Of a DNA stretch of 64,000 nucleotides, positions 33,516 to 46,087 are shown piece by piece (the first letter of the stretch is position 1; the number at the start of each line of letters is the position of its first letter). A program made the translations under genes and the position numbers. The notes beneath the pieces were generated by a model. It had not been told where the DNA came from, ran no database searches, and saw nothing but the letters and a program-made list of their open reading frames with translations. Source of the DNA: Siphonodentalium dalli (lineage: Eukaryota > Mollusca > Scaphopoda > Gadilida > Siphonodentaliidae). The DNA lies in contig CP136065.1 in the NCBI GenBank assembly GCA_032622095.1, positions 22,742,134 through 22,806,133 of the forward strand, given 5' to 3'.

Positions 33516-36500
33516 TGAAAGTGTCAATGACACTGTAGCTCAACTTGGAAAGGGAATAATTTAATGTATTACAGTCAATGGAGCGATTAGGAATGTGGAA
33601 AGTTGAATGTCTAATACTATACATGAAGAAAAAAGTAAAATCCAAGATGGCTGCTGGCGGCCATGTTTTCGGACGTTTGACCCCAAAATGAGTCGTTCCG
33701 TTCCCATCTACATGTCATCGTTAACATCCATGAACATTTTTATGACGATCAGACTAAAGGTACGACCTGTAGCCTGTATGAATTTAGTCATACAAAGAGT
33801 AAAATCCAAGATGGCTGCTGGCGGCCATGTTTTCGGTCGAATGACCCCAAAATGACTCGTTACCATCTACATGTCATCGTTAACAACCATGACAAATTTT
33901 AAGATGATCAGACTAAAGGTACGACCTGTAGCCCATGCTAAATAATTTAGTCATACAAAGAGTAAAATCCAAGATGGCTGCTGGCGGCCATGTTTTTTGG
34001 CCAAATGACCCCAAAATTACTCGTTCCCATCTACATGTCAATATTAACATCCATGACAAATTTCATGATGATCAGATGAACAGTACGACCTGTGGCCCAT
34101 GCTAATGGATTAAATTTTGAAATCCAAGATGGCCGCTGGTGGCCATGTTTTTTGTCCGAATGACCCCAAAATGACTCGTTCTCATTTACATTCCAATTTC
34201 AACAGCCATGACAAATTTTATGATGATCAGACTAAAGGTACGACCTGTAGCCCGTGCTAAAGGAATTAGTCATACAAAGAGTAAAATCCAATATGGCTGC
34301 TGACGGCCATGTTTTTTGGCCGAATGACCCCAACATAACTCGTTCCCATCTACCTGTCATTATTAACATCCATGACAAATTTTATGATGATCAGACTAAA
34401 GGTACGAGCTGTAGCCCGTGCTAAAGAATTTAGTCATACAAAGAGTAAAATCCAAGATGGCTGCTGGCGGCCATGTTTTTTGGCCAAATGACCCCAAAAT
34501 TTCTCGTTGCCATCTGCATGTCAATATTAACATCCGTGGCAAATTTTATGATGATCAGACTAAAGGTACGACCTGCAGCTCCTGCTAAAGAATTTAGTCA
34601 TACAAAGAGTAAAATCCAAGATGGCTGCTGGCGGCCATTTTTTTGGCCGAATGACCCCAAAATTACTCGTTCCCATCTACATGTCAATATTATCATCCAT
34701 GACAATTTCATGATGATCAGACAAACAGTACGACCTGTAGCCCGTGCTAATGGATTAAATTTTGAAATCCAAGATGGCCCCTGGCGGCCATGTTTTTTGT
34801 CCGAATGACCCCAAAATGACTCGTTCACATCTACATTCCAATTTCAACAGCCATGACAAATTTTATGATGATCAGACTAAAGGTACGACCTGTAGCCCGT
34901 GCTAAAGGATTTAGTCATACAAAGAGTAAAATCAAAGATGCCTGCTGGCGGCCATGTTTTTTGACCGAATGACCCCAAAATGACTCGTTCCCATCTACAT
35001 GTCATTATTAACATTCATGACAAATTAGTCATACAAAGAGTAAAATCCAAGATGGCTGCTGGCGGCCATGTTTTTGGGCGAAATGACCCCAAAATTACTC
35101 GTTCCCATCTACATGTCAATATTAACATCCATGACAAATTTGATGATGATCAGAGTAAAGGTACGACCTGTAGCCCGTGCTAAAAAATTTAGTCATACAA
35201 AGAGTAAAATCCAAGATGGCTTCTGGCCGCCATGTTTTTTGGCCAAATGACCCCAAAATTACTCGTTCCCATCTACATTAGTAGAGTCGCTTATATCAGA
35301 TTTTGGGCTCCCGTGGGAAATGCATGAACAAATATAGAGACCATGTTCATGAGCCAGTACATGGTCTCTACTTCAGAAAAACATTTGTTAGACCCCCTGG
35401 GGTCGCGACTGGGTGGTCTGATGACGTCACAAAGATGGCCGCCATGCTCATTTTTTTAAGTTCGCCATTGTTAGATTTCATGATAAAAATATAATTTTGA
35501 TATAAAATAAATGACAATCCTTTTGTACCGTGTATGGTGTGACGCCATGTTATAGTTTTATATAAAAATTTGTCCTCTCGATCAAAGATGGCCGCCAAAA
35601 TGGCGATCGGAAGTGGGAAATTTATGATTGTCCATACATGTCGCCTACATCATTTCCGATTGTATCGAACTGGTGACGATTAGGGAATATACTTCTCTTC
35701 AATCTTGATAATAACTCACTTAGGCATCATATTAGTTGATTTCTTGAATCATAACCTTGATTGTCTTCTCAAAATGCGATGATTTAAAGGAATTGGTATG
35801 AATTTCGCCAAAATATACTTCTTTATTTTCTAACTATATCCTTATAGAAATTTAGAAATAATCGATGATGGAAATGGGTATGATCATTACATAAGGTATT
35901 TACTTGTAACTAGTTCCAGAAACTGTCAACTTAATCCAAGATGGCTTCCAAGATGGCATCCAAATACGTTTCTGTCATGTAGAAGGTGAATGTAGTATAC
36001 TAATTTGCTTCTTCCAATTAAATATTCGCCATGCTACGGCACATTCATAGTAGTTGTCTTTCCGCAATGACTCAATATGCGAGTTCATATCACAATTATT
36101 TTCCAAATGAGCATCGTGAAAATTCGCCAAACATTATATTTGCACACGTCAACTAACATGTCCACAACAGGAGAACGATATCTCGTTGTTAGATATATGA
36201 ATGAATGTACTCCGATTTAGTTTATCCGGAGTTATTAATATCTCATTGTAATCGAGATGGCCGCCAATGTGGCGGAAATGGCGAAATTTGACATTAAAAT
36301 AGATATATTTCCGAAATATATCACAGCGTGCAAGAAAGGTACATACGCATATCATTATCATACATGGGCTTTCGGTGAGAAATATATAAAACTGAAATAT
36401 ATGTTCAAGCACGTTAAGTATATGGACTTGTGCCAAACTTAATTATGATATTATATAAATAATTTAATAGAGACCTACGTGGTATGTGGATATAATAGAG

Positions 36501-39500
36501 AAGTTTCCAACTTCAGGCGATGTCAGCTACCGATGATCAAATCATGCATGTGATCGCCATACGTTCTTGCATATCGATAACGATTGAGTTTATCTACTCG
36601 TATACTAAAAGGTATAGCGACGGACCCAATCAGATTACTGTATATAGCTAACAGTAGCTGGCTTTTGAAGCCTGAAATTGAATATATAAACCAGGAGATC
36701 GCCCGAGGCATTGTTAAGATATTCTAGCTATACTTTATTATTTTTCATTTCACCATGATACATGTATACCGCCGGTATAGTCTTGGTAGATGAACGAGGT
36801 TGGATAGTCTGTCGAAGTTACACGGACGTTTTCTGACATAATATCCATAAAAGTCTTCGTAAAATCAATTCTTGTATGGGTACTCTTGGCGATTGGAATG
36901 GAAAATCGACACAAAATGATCAGAAACCCCATTCTACCATTCTGGCAAACATATGTGTAGGAAGAAATGTTGATGATTGCCTCATGCTTAGACTGCTTCT
37001 TGTTACCAGTTCATACTAAGTACCGCTACATTTCCACACGTGCATTACTATGACGACCAAGATGGGATCTTGACAAATTTGAACAAGAACTCAACCAATA
37101 TATTTACTTGTATTACAGCGATATTAGCATATTTATGTATCACTACAATGACTACATGTATGTACAAATGTATATAATTAGTTTGTTTCATATACAAGTA
37201 GCGCTAATGTGTATCTGGACCATAATACTATAGTTAGGTGGGGTGAATATAAAATGATTCCCGGAAATTACTCACATAAGGCTGCACAGTTGATGTCGAA
37301 TCCGGTCCACGATTAAACGTATACTAATATGTTTTGTATTATTCATGGAATAAATACTGTTTGAACTAAAGTCTATCTGATCAAACTGGATTTATTTTCA
37401 CGTGAACATGTATGTAGCTCTGCGTACCATAGCCTCACCATGACCGTGTTCTGCTGAAGTTAATCTATATATGCCACTTGGTTGGAGGATTATCAAGATG
37501 CATGAATGCAGCATGATATATACAATTTATGGGATATAGCCAGACTGATCTGATAACTCCTAGTCGAATAGAATTGGAACAATTTGAGTCATTAGAATAT
37601 ATATGGATCGGCCTATATAATATGATCTGAAAGATGCCATTATTATATTGAACCATGGTCACCTCCGTAGTTACGCGTGCTAATTCAACTTTTCCTTCAT
37701 TTCCACATTTCCTTTGGTTCATGATAACGTTATAACCAGAATCAACATGGCACGTCATGAGCTGTTATTAACTCCAAATATTACTTCACATTATGTAGTA
37801 AGAAGTTAGTGGACTGCGTTGCCCCATACTGTCATTCAGTATTAAGAACCTGGATTCCAGAGTACATTGGACATAATAAATCAAACTGATGACATGAGAC
37901 CGGAAGACCCATCACTACCAATGGACGTTTCACCCGTTTCCCATACATTGTGTGGTCGTACAGTTTGTCAAAACGCGGGAATTAGTATCATAATAAGTAT
38001 CGCCTGTCTATTTTTGGCTCGCATCTATTGCGCTTACCATTCACATTCTTTCGTCATCTAAGCTGCATGGTTGTATATGCAAAGCAGTTGCGCAGTCCCT
38101 GTTGATTTCGATAAACTTCAAAATAACCGCTAATCAAGTGCGACCGGCAGCACAGTCATAACCATTGCCCATAACCACTTTCCTATTAAACTGATGTACA
38201 AGCGTAATGCATTGTCTCGCTAAACTTTTCACATGCCTAAATCATAGAAATCAATATGGGATATTAGTTTGCTGTATACTATCAATGGTCCATACCGGCC
38301 TACCGTGTTCATGCCAAGCCACCTTTCGTATATTGGGCGAATCACTTTGTGTGGCTACCACCAATTAACTGAACACGAAGCCAAGAACCAGACATTCCAC
38401 TTCGCCCATTTGTGGGGGTCTAGCCTGGTGTATGGTAATGTTCATTTCAACAGAATAACATGTCCTGTGGGGTCAATAACTTCTATTAACTTTTCAAAAC
38501 TCCACATTTGCAATGAAAGTGGTTGGACTACTTTGGTGAAAACAATCATCCAGATTTCAGAACCTGGTATTCACAATATATCACTTTAAGCTTGACACGG
38601 GACACTACCGCTTATACGGATATTTTACCCACATATGGGTGTCTATTCTATTTTGATCTGTCGTGGTTATCAATACGATTGAAACCTGCTAAGTTCAGCT
38701 AAACGAGGTTCAAATGGTGTTGCCATGCAAATTTAATTAAAGGTTTCAGCGCAACCAACAGTGAGACAAGCAGGCAAAATGACAGCCATAGCATTAATTC
38801 TACTATTGTTTGTGTTTTATAAACAAGGATGTGTTGTTTCTTGCTATAGCTGAGAAGTACAATCCAACTTCATAGCTATCACAATAAACAATTACGTATT
38901 GCTACCTGCTATGATACACTATATGCATTTTCTACCGATATGTCACGACAACACTAACGATTAACTGCATCATCAATTACCATATTTGATATGGTAAACA
39001 CCAATACTTCTCACTTAGTACTTTGGCTTAGGGTATAGCACAGAAGTCTAGACATTGAAATAGTAACACCTGCCCATCCCAAGCTAAGATGGCGGTATAA
39101 GATACTTTCTAATTTCACATAGTGAGTTGGATTTTCTCTTTATCACCCTCCTCTCTTAATATCAGGAAATTTGAAGAAATGCCGCGTATGCCGTATAGGA
39201 CATCGCTAATGTGTATAAGAAATTAAAGCTATGCGCATTTACTTAAAAGTAGCCGATTAACCTAATTCCCCATGATGGAATGCCAGGGCAACATTTGGTG
39301 ATGTACCGTAACGAACACTGACTTTTATATTTTGACTGCCATTTTGGTAGCCATATTGGATGAAATTGAACAGTTTTGTTGAAGTTTGATAATAATTTCG
39401 TATGTGGCACGAATACTTCTTTCCCATCACTGAATGCCGCTCATTTCTTTAAATATATTGCTACAATATCGGAATTAATTTTTGACAAGATGCTATAATT

Positions 39501-40804
39501 CGATTTTCTAAAGTGGATTTTTGACAGATCGAACATGTTTTGTACAATACATTTGGTCACCACATTGCTGAAGCAATAATTAAAAACAGAATTGTCACAA
39601 TTCGCAGTCGATACCAAACTGAAGGTCATTTACATGAGATTCTTGAAAATCGCAAAATTGTTGATTTTTTAGTGGTATTTTGGCAGCCATCTTTGACTGG
39701 AATAACATTTTCCCGTGAAATTGGGTACTGTACTTCGAGAACTACTATTGATGATTTGCCCTTACTGAAAAAAGAATGTATAAAAATTAAGAAATTTGCG
39801 CTGAATTCGTCAGTTCTTATGACAACCCAACATCTGAACTGAACTGACAATGACGTCATCTTTGTGACGTCATAATTCTCTCCAGTCGCGGACCCATGAA
39901 GTCTAACAAACTTTTTCCGACAAAGTAAGTGATACCCTATCATAATATCATAGTCTCTACATTTGTTCAAAAAATTCCCACGAAAGTACATAAGCGACTC
40001 TACTACATGTCAATCTTAACAACCATGACAAATTTCATGATGATCAGACGAACAGTACGACCTGTGGCCCGTGCTAATGGATTGAATTTTGAAATCCAAG
40101 ATGGCCGCTGGCGGCCATGTTTTTTGTCAGAATGACCCCAAAATGACTCGTTCCCATCTACATTCCAATTTCAACAGCCATGACAAATTTTATGATGATC
40201 GGACTAAAGGTACGACCTGTAGCCCGTGCTAATGGATTTAGTCATACAAAGAGTGAAATCAAAGATGCCTGCTGGCGTCCATGTTTGTTGGCCGAATGAC
40301 CCCAAAATGACTCGTTCCCATCTACATGTCATTATTAACATTCTTGACAAATTTTATGATGATCAGACTAAAAGTACGACCTGTAGCCCGTGCTAAAGAA
40401 TTTAGTCATACAAAGAGTAAAATCCAAGATGGCTGCTGGCGGCCATGTTTTTGGGACAAATGACCCCAAAATTACTCATTCCCATCTACATGTCAATATT
40501 AACAGTACGCCAATATTAACAGTACTATCAATATTAACAGTACGCCCTGTAGCCCGTGCTAATGGAATGAATTTTGAAATGCAAGATGGCCACTAGCGGC
40601 CATGTTTTTTTACCGAATGACCCCAAAATTGATCATTCTGGTCTAAATGTTGATGTCAACAGCTATGACAAATATAATAATGATCCGACCAAAGGTGCGA
40701 CCTGTAGACTGCATTGTTGACGCCTTACGCACACACGCACACACGGACGACGGACGACAAAGCCATGGGAATAGCTCAAACTTTACAAAGTAAAGTTGAG
40801 CTAA
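33516..40804 (+). mobile_element. H1 tandem-core element copy 2, split by a 4.7-kb insertion
   Basis: The left end TGAAAGTGTCAATGACACTG is at 33516 and the terminal hairpin at 40773-40802. Eleven core units run from 33643 to 35278 and about four more from 40009 to 40714. Alternating unit subtypes are visible: a GCCCGTGCTAAAGGATTTAGTCAT type and a GCTAATGGATTAAATTTTG type. Removing the insertion leaves an element of about 2.6 kb. Many 60-120-codon frames here are unit shadows. Confidence 0.85.
35279..40003. mobile_element. 4.7-kb inverted-repeat element of unknown class
   Basis: The left end TAGTAGAGTCGCTTAT is mirrored by ATAAGCGACTCTAC at the right end. The inversion continues inward with GTGGGAA..GAACAAAT.TAGAGAC, then GTTAGAC...GTCGCGACTGG and GACGTCACAAAGATG, so the arms are at least about 170 bases and probably several hundred. 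TACAT (or CTACAT) flanks both sides, and the uninterrupted H1 unit has a single copy (CCCATCTACATGTCAAT), so this is a target-site duplication. AAGATGGC/GCCATCTT dyads recur through both arms. Interior frames (62-106 codons) match no transposase, integrase or polymerase I know. Confidence 0.85.
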
Positions 40805-40943
40805 AAATGACTGAGAAAAACTCCGGACAAATTTCTGTCCACGGACGGACGATGGACGACGGACGTACGATGGACGGATGACGGACGGACAGACGAGCTG
40901 ACTCCAGTATACCCCCCTAACTTCGTTGCGGGGAGGTATAATG
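40805..40943 (+). mobile_element. H2 element, right fragment
   Basis: It resumes the H2 sequence interrupted at 33515 (AATGACTGAGAAAAACTCCGG), then a GGACGGACGATGGACG microsatellite-like block, and ends in the ACCCCCC.TAACTTCGTTG.GGGGAGGTATAA hairpin. Confidence 0.85.
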
Positions 40944-40974
40944 ATAAATACATACACCATTACTTCAATAATAA

Positions 40975-43708
40975 TGAAAGTGTCAATGACACTGTAGCTC
41001 ATCTTGGAAAGGGAATAATTTAATGTATTACAGTCAATGGAGCGATTAGGAATGTGGAAAGTTGAATGTCTAATTAAGAAATAAATACACGGTGTAGAGG
41101 TGTGTATGGTCAAGTTGTACCACAAAAAACAATCAGTTTTTTTTTTGGTACAACTTGACCATACACACCGATACACCGTGTATTTATTTCTTTTGTAATG
41201 CGACTGAAAGTTTATGGTCACAATTCGACTGAATAGTCAACGAAATACTGCGCTTTTTCGGTCTCAGGTGAGAAAAACTTTCGTGGTGTAATTCGTATTG
41301 GGCGTACTCAGTTTCTTTGCATGGAGTACTCTGGTAATGTCTTGTCTTGTTATGAAATTCCCCCGTTGACTTTTCGAGGCACCTCTTCTAGAAATAATCG
41401 TTGTGATTGGCTAAAAAACGATGTGTTTTCAGCGGCGCCCGTGCGTTTCATTTAAATTGTACAGGACATACGATTGCGGTCATTTCTGTTTTGAACGTTG
41501 TTGGGACAACATGAATATATGATCATCGACTATGGACCAATTTCCTTGCACAAAGCGATCTAAATGATCTAGTTTACTAAACTAATCTTATTCCCCTTCT
41601 GTACTGGTGAACAAACGCTTTCATTTTCAACTTGATTCCGAAATATCGAATATGATCGAGATTCGAATCGACGAATGCACAGCCCGGCCCCATGGATTTA
41701 TTTTTTCATTTAATATACTTATTAAGTAACTTTCTTTGGTCGTAACATATATCAATATACCATAACATCATTTGGACCATATTCATTGGCAACCAAACTG
41801 GTTTCAAGCGACAAATCGCTAGAAAATTCGCAAGATTGTCAAGATGTAGAAACATTCAAAGGGTTACGGGTGCGTGTGTACTCCGTTGATGCCCCGTTTG
41901 CGCGGAGTTAGAAAAGACGGGAAAAGTCGCGTGCGGCGATCTGAATAAACCTATTTTTTTCGTGGTACAATTGGAAAAAGTAGAATTGTACCACAAAACT
42001 GGAACGAGATACCCATGGTAACTCGGGCCACTGGCCAATCAGGACATGGCTGTTAAGCATAGTTAGGCAGGGTCGTATTACAATACTAGTTTATAGACAT
42101 GAAGAGAAAAGTAAAATCCAAGATGGCTGCTGGTGGCCATGTTTTCGGCCGAATGACCCGTAAATGAGTCGTTCCCATCTACATGTCATCGTTAACATCC
42201 ATAACAAATTTTATGACGATCAGACTAAAGGTACGACCTGTAGCCCATGCTAAAGAATTTAGTCATACAAAGAGTAAAATCCAAGATGGCTGCTGGTGGC
42301 CATGTTTTCGGCCGAATGACCTCAAAATGAGTCGTTCCCATCTACATGTCAATAATAACATCCATGACAAATTTCATGATGATCAAACGAACAGTACGAC
42401 CTGTGGCCCTTGCTAATGGATTAAATTTTGAAATCCAAGATGGCCACTGGCAGCCATGTTTTTAGTCTGAATGACCCCAAAATGACTCGTTCCAATCTAC
42501 ATTCAAATTTCAACAGCCATGACAAATTTTATGATGATCAGACTAAAGGTACGACCTGTAGCCCGTGCTAAAGGATTTAGTCATACAAAGAGTAAAATCA
42601 AATATCGCTGCTGGTGGCCATGTTTTTTGGCCAAATAATCCCAAAATGACTCATTCCCATCTACCTGTCATTATTAACATTTATGACAAATTTTATGATG
42701 ATCAGACGAAAGGTACAACCTGTAGCCCGTGCTAAAGGATTTAGTCATACAAAGAGTAAAATCCAAGATGACTGCTGGCGACCATGTTTTGTGGCCGAAT
42801 GACCCCAAAATTACTCGTTCCCATTTACATGTCATTGTTAACATCCAAGACAAATTTCATGGTGATCAGACAAACAGTATGACATGCAGCCCGAGCTACA
42901 GAATTTAGTCATACAAAGAGTAAAATCCAAGATGGCTGCTGGCGGCCATATTTTTTGGCCGAATGACCCCAAAATTACTCGTTCCCATCTACATGTCAAT
43001 ATTATCATCCATGACAAATGTCATGACGATCAGACGAACAGTATGACCTGTGGCCCGTGCTAATGGATTAAATTTTGAATCCAAGATGGCCACTGGCAGC
43101 CTTGTTTTTTGTCCGAATGACCCCAAAATGATTCGTTCCCATCTACATTCCAATTTCAACAGCCATGACAAATTTTATGATGATCAGACTAAAGGTACGA
43201 CCTGTAGCTCGTGCTAAAGGATATAGTCATACAAAGAGTGAAATCAAAGATGCCTGCTGGCTGCCATGTTTTTTGGCCGAATGAACCCAAAATGACTCGT
43301 TCCCATCTACATGTCATTATTAACATTCTTGACAAATTTTATGATGATCAGACTAAAAGTACGACCTGTAGCCCATGCTAAAGAATTTAGTCATACAAAG
43401 AGTAAAATCCAAGATGGCTGCTGGCGGCCATGTTTTTGGGCCAAATGACCCCAAAATTACTTGTTCCCATCTACATGTCAATATTAACATCCATGACAAA
43501 TTTCATGACGATCAGACAAAACAGTACGCCCTGTAGCCCGTGCTAATGTATTGAATTTTGAAATGCAAGATGGCCACTAGCGGCCATGTTTTTTTACCGA
43601 ATGACCCCAAAATTGATCATTCTGGTCTAAATGTTGATGTCAACAGCTATGACAAATTTCATAATGATCCGACCAAAGGTACGACCTGTAAACTGCATTG
43701 TTGACGCC
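40975..43708 (+). mobile_element. H1 tandem-core element copy 3, interrupted and 3'-truncated
   Basis: The left end TGAAAGTGTCAATGACACTG and the leader (ATTACAGTCAATGGAGCG) match copy 2, then break at about 41074. The leader resumes at about 42090 (ACATGAAGAGAAAAGTAAAATCC) and ten core units follow to 43700. The element stops in TGTTGACGCCTT and continues directly as segmental duplication B, so its tail and hairpin are lost. Confidence 0.82.
41075..42090. mobile_element. About 1-kb insertion inside H1 copy 3, with a terminal hairpin
   Basis: Comparison with the uninterrupted leader at 33610 places the extra DNA here. Its left end is a near-perfect hairpin: AGAAATAAATACACGGTGT..GGTGTGTATGGTCAAGTTGTACC (41078-41124) against its inverse (41143-41191), separated by about 18 bases of A/T. 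A second short palindrome, GTGGTACAATT...AATTGTACCAC, lies near 41962. The rest is more GC-rich than the arrays and shows no recognised frame. Exact edges and any target duplication are uncertain. Confidence 0.6.
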
Positions 43709-44127
43709 TTTCCGACTAAATCCTGAAAAGTTACCCATAATTCTGCTGTGTTTAAGGAGTCGATTACTTAGGGCATTACTGCTATATGCCATGTAATCCC
43801 AATAACAGTTATCACCAGGTTTTCCTATGCAAATTATAACAATAAACTTATTTACATCATTTGTTTGTGGCAATTACGTTTTCCTATTTAAAATTTTGTT
43901 AAAATACTAAATATCATATTTAAATGACTTTGAAATATACATGTATTGAGTATATGGCCTTGCTATAAAGCCATGCTCATCAACATTTATCACCAGGTTT
44001 CCCTTTGCAATCTATATAGACGCCACATTCCCTTTTTCTATCACGTACATGTACATTGGCTGGTCTGATTTCGGACCAAATGCGTTGGCGGTTTGTGCAT
44101 TGGCTGATTCTCGCATAAATTGCTTAC

Positions 44128-44181
44128 TTGGTGTAGTTGTGAACAGTGGTAATCTGGTGGATGTCAAAGGTGAAGTATAAC
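44128..44181 (-). CDS. Exon: Thr/Ser/Pro linker, copy B (between mucin-like repeat and MAM)
   Basis: The 54 bases are identical to the exon at 20427-20480, with the same TTCTATTTCAG acceptor and AA|GTAAGC donor, phase 1-1. It joins the Thr-rich exon upstream (G + GT = Gly) and the MAM exon downstream (A + AT = Asn) without a frame change. The encoded YTSPLTSTRLPLFTTTP would extend the glycosylated stalk just before the MAM domain. Intact splice signals and zero coding differences suggest either a very recent origin or selection on both copies. Whether both copies are spliced into one transcript cannot be told from sequence. Confidence 0.75.
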
Positions 44182-44610
44182 CTGAAATAGAACCAAAGAA
44201 GACACGAAGAATTAGCTGAGGAATGGATCATTACACAGCCAGTCTTAGGGGGCGGAGCATAGCTGTTGCTAGGAGACAATCGTCTGCTCATATACATTAA
44301 ATTGTTTACAGCCTGTGCTTATACTGGTTTTGACAATCAAAAAAACTTTGTTCTCATCTTAATTAAAGAGAGTGCATATTTTCATAACAAGTTTTATATA
44401 CATGTATTTTCTGGGGTATAAAATAACACATATGAATCAAAGACACCTGTCCGTAAATGGTTCTATCAATTAATTATGATTTTATTTCAATTTCTCAGGT
44501 ATTATACATTCAACCTTATGGGACAGTTTTACATACTATTTTTAGAACAGATCAATCATGAAATTTTAGGCGAACTCACGGAAACAATCGGAGCATAGGA
44601 AGAGGGAGAA

Positions 44611-44741
44611 CTATGGCTTGTTGCCATTCATCGAAAAGTTCTTCTGTTGAATGGCAACAAGCCATAGCTCTGACTAAATCCTGAAATATTACCCATAATT
44701 CTGCTGTGGTTATAAACTTGATTATTCAGGGCCTTACTGTA
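44611..44741. mobile_element. MITE-1, core copy (in duplication B)
   Basis: Same copy as 20901-21031, carried along by the duplication, with a few base differences (ATGGCAACAAGCCATAG here). Confidence 0.85.
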
Positions 44742-45310
44742 CGTTACAGGAATAAACCACTTTATTATGCTTTTATAGACAAATAATATACCAAATCTTC
44801 AGTGTTTTATTCGCAGAAAAGGGTATTTGATCTCTTGAAATCGGGTTTTATAAAAATTAAGTTGCAATTGTGACCAGAAGGAGATACGCCATCTTTAATG
44901 TATGTAAATTAGCAAATATACAATAAACAACACTGTTATTATAGGCATGGACAAATTCCCAACATCTTTTACATTTACGGACTGTGAGTGCCGGAAAATA
45001 GAAATGTGCAACATTTTACAAATCTGTCTATAATTCCATGGAATGCCATGAGGAACAAGTTACACAACCCAGTAAACAAATATTTTAGGCCGGCAGGAAT
45101 GTTATTTGTATGTTAAAAATTCGTAGAATTGAGATGGGCCACGTGTATAACAAGAAAGTGATGTGTTGGTGCGGTATTTTATCGCGTTATCCATATTTGC
45201 GGAATTCCCATGACAATCTGTGAGTCTCACAAACAATCCGAGAAACTTAACAGTTCTGTTACAGAAGGAGTCCAATTTATTGGAAGGAAATATTTAGACA
45301 ATAATTCAAC

Positions 45311-46087
45311 TAGAGGTGTGACTGTCCCAATGGGACTAAGGATACCCCCTGTGATTTTAAAACACTAAGATATTTCATGTCATTAAACATTTAGTTAAAA
45401 ATAATAAAATAACAGATTCCCATTGGAGGTGCACAACACCTAACACCTAACCCTAATATCCTAAACATATTGACCGAAAAATGTAGGTATAATAGCTCGG
45501 ACAAAATTATGCATGTTGCAAAATGTTCTAAGTTGAAAAAGGGGAATAACTCTCCAAAAAAAGTCAGACAGACCTCATAATTGCAGGTGCACACGTTTCC
45601 ATGGTACTACATATATGTGTCAAGTTTCAAAAACAATGACTAAAATGTAGGAATAAAAGCTTGGACAAAATAATGCATCTTGCTAAACATTTTCTAAGTA
45701 AATAAAGGGGATAACTCCACCAGAAAAAGTCCGACATATGTCATAATCGCAGGTGCACAGGTTCCCATGGTACTAACTATTTGAGTAAGTTTTAAAAACA
45801 AATTAACCTAAAAATGTGGGAATAAAAGCTCGGACTATACATTTCGTGGAAAATTTCTAAGTCGAAAAAGGGGGTAACTCCACCAAAAAAGTCTGACAGA
45901 CATGTCATAATCGCAGGTGCACAGGTTCCCATGGTGGTTGATGTCTACAACAAGTTTCATGGAAAATGATAAAAAAAATGACTGAGAAAAACTCCGGACA
46001 ACCTTGTGTCCACAGAGGGATGACGGATGGACAAGCTTATTCTAGTATACTACTCCCCCCCCCACAACTTTGTTGCAGGGGGTATAA
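45311..46087. mobile_element. Hairpin-ended element H2 (in duplication B)
   Basis: Counterpart of 21602-22381, beginning GGTGTGACTGTCCCAATGGG and ending in the AACTTTGTTG-loop hairpin. The terminal C run is longer (ACTCCCCCCCCCAC) than in A and the GACGGATGGA block is one unit shorter. Confidence 0.8.

Noticed and set aside
38269-38589. 106-codon plus-strand frame inside the 4.7-kb element as a transposase
   Set aside because: No DDE, HUH, YR or zinc-finger pattern visible; too short and without start or splice support.
40643-41221. 192-codon minus-strand frame
   Set aside because: It spans three different repeats (H1 end, H2 end and an inserted hairpin), so it is a chance join.
32364-43708. 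CRISPR-like array (regular units of about 160 bp)
   Set aside because: Units are contiguous tandem copies without unique spacers, in animal DNA, and close with transposon-type ends.
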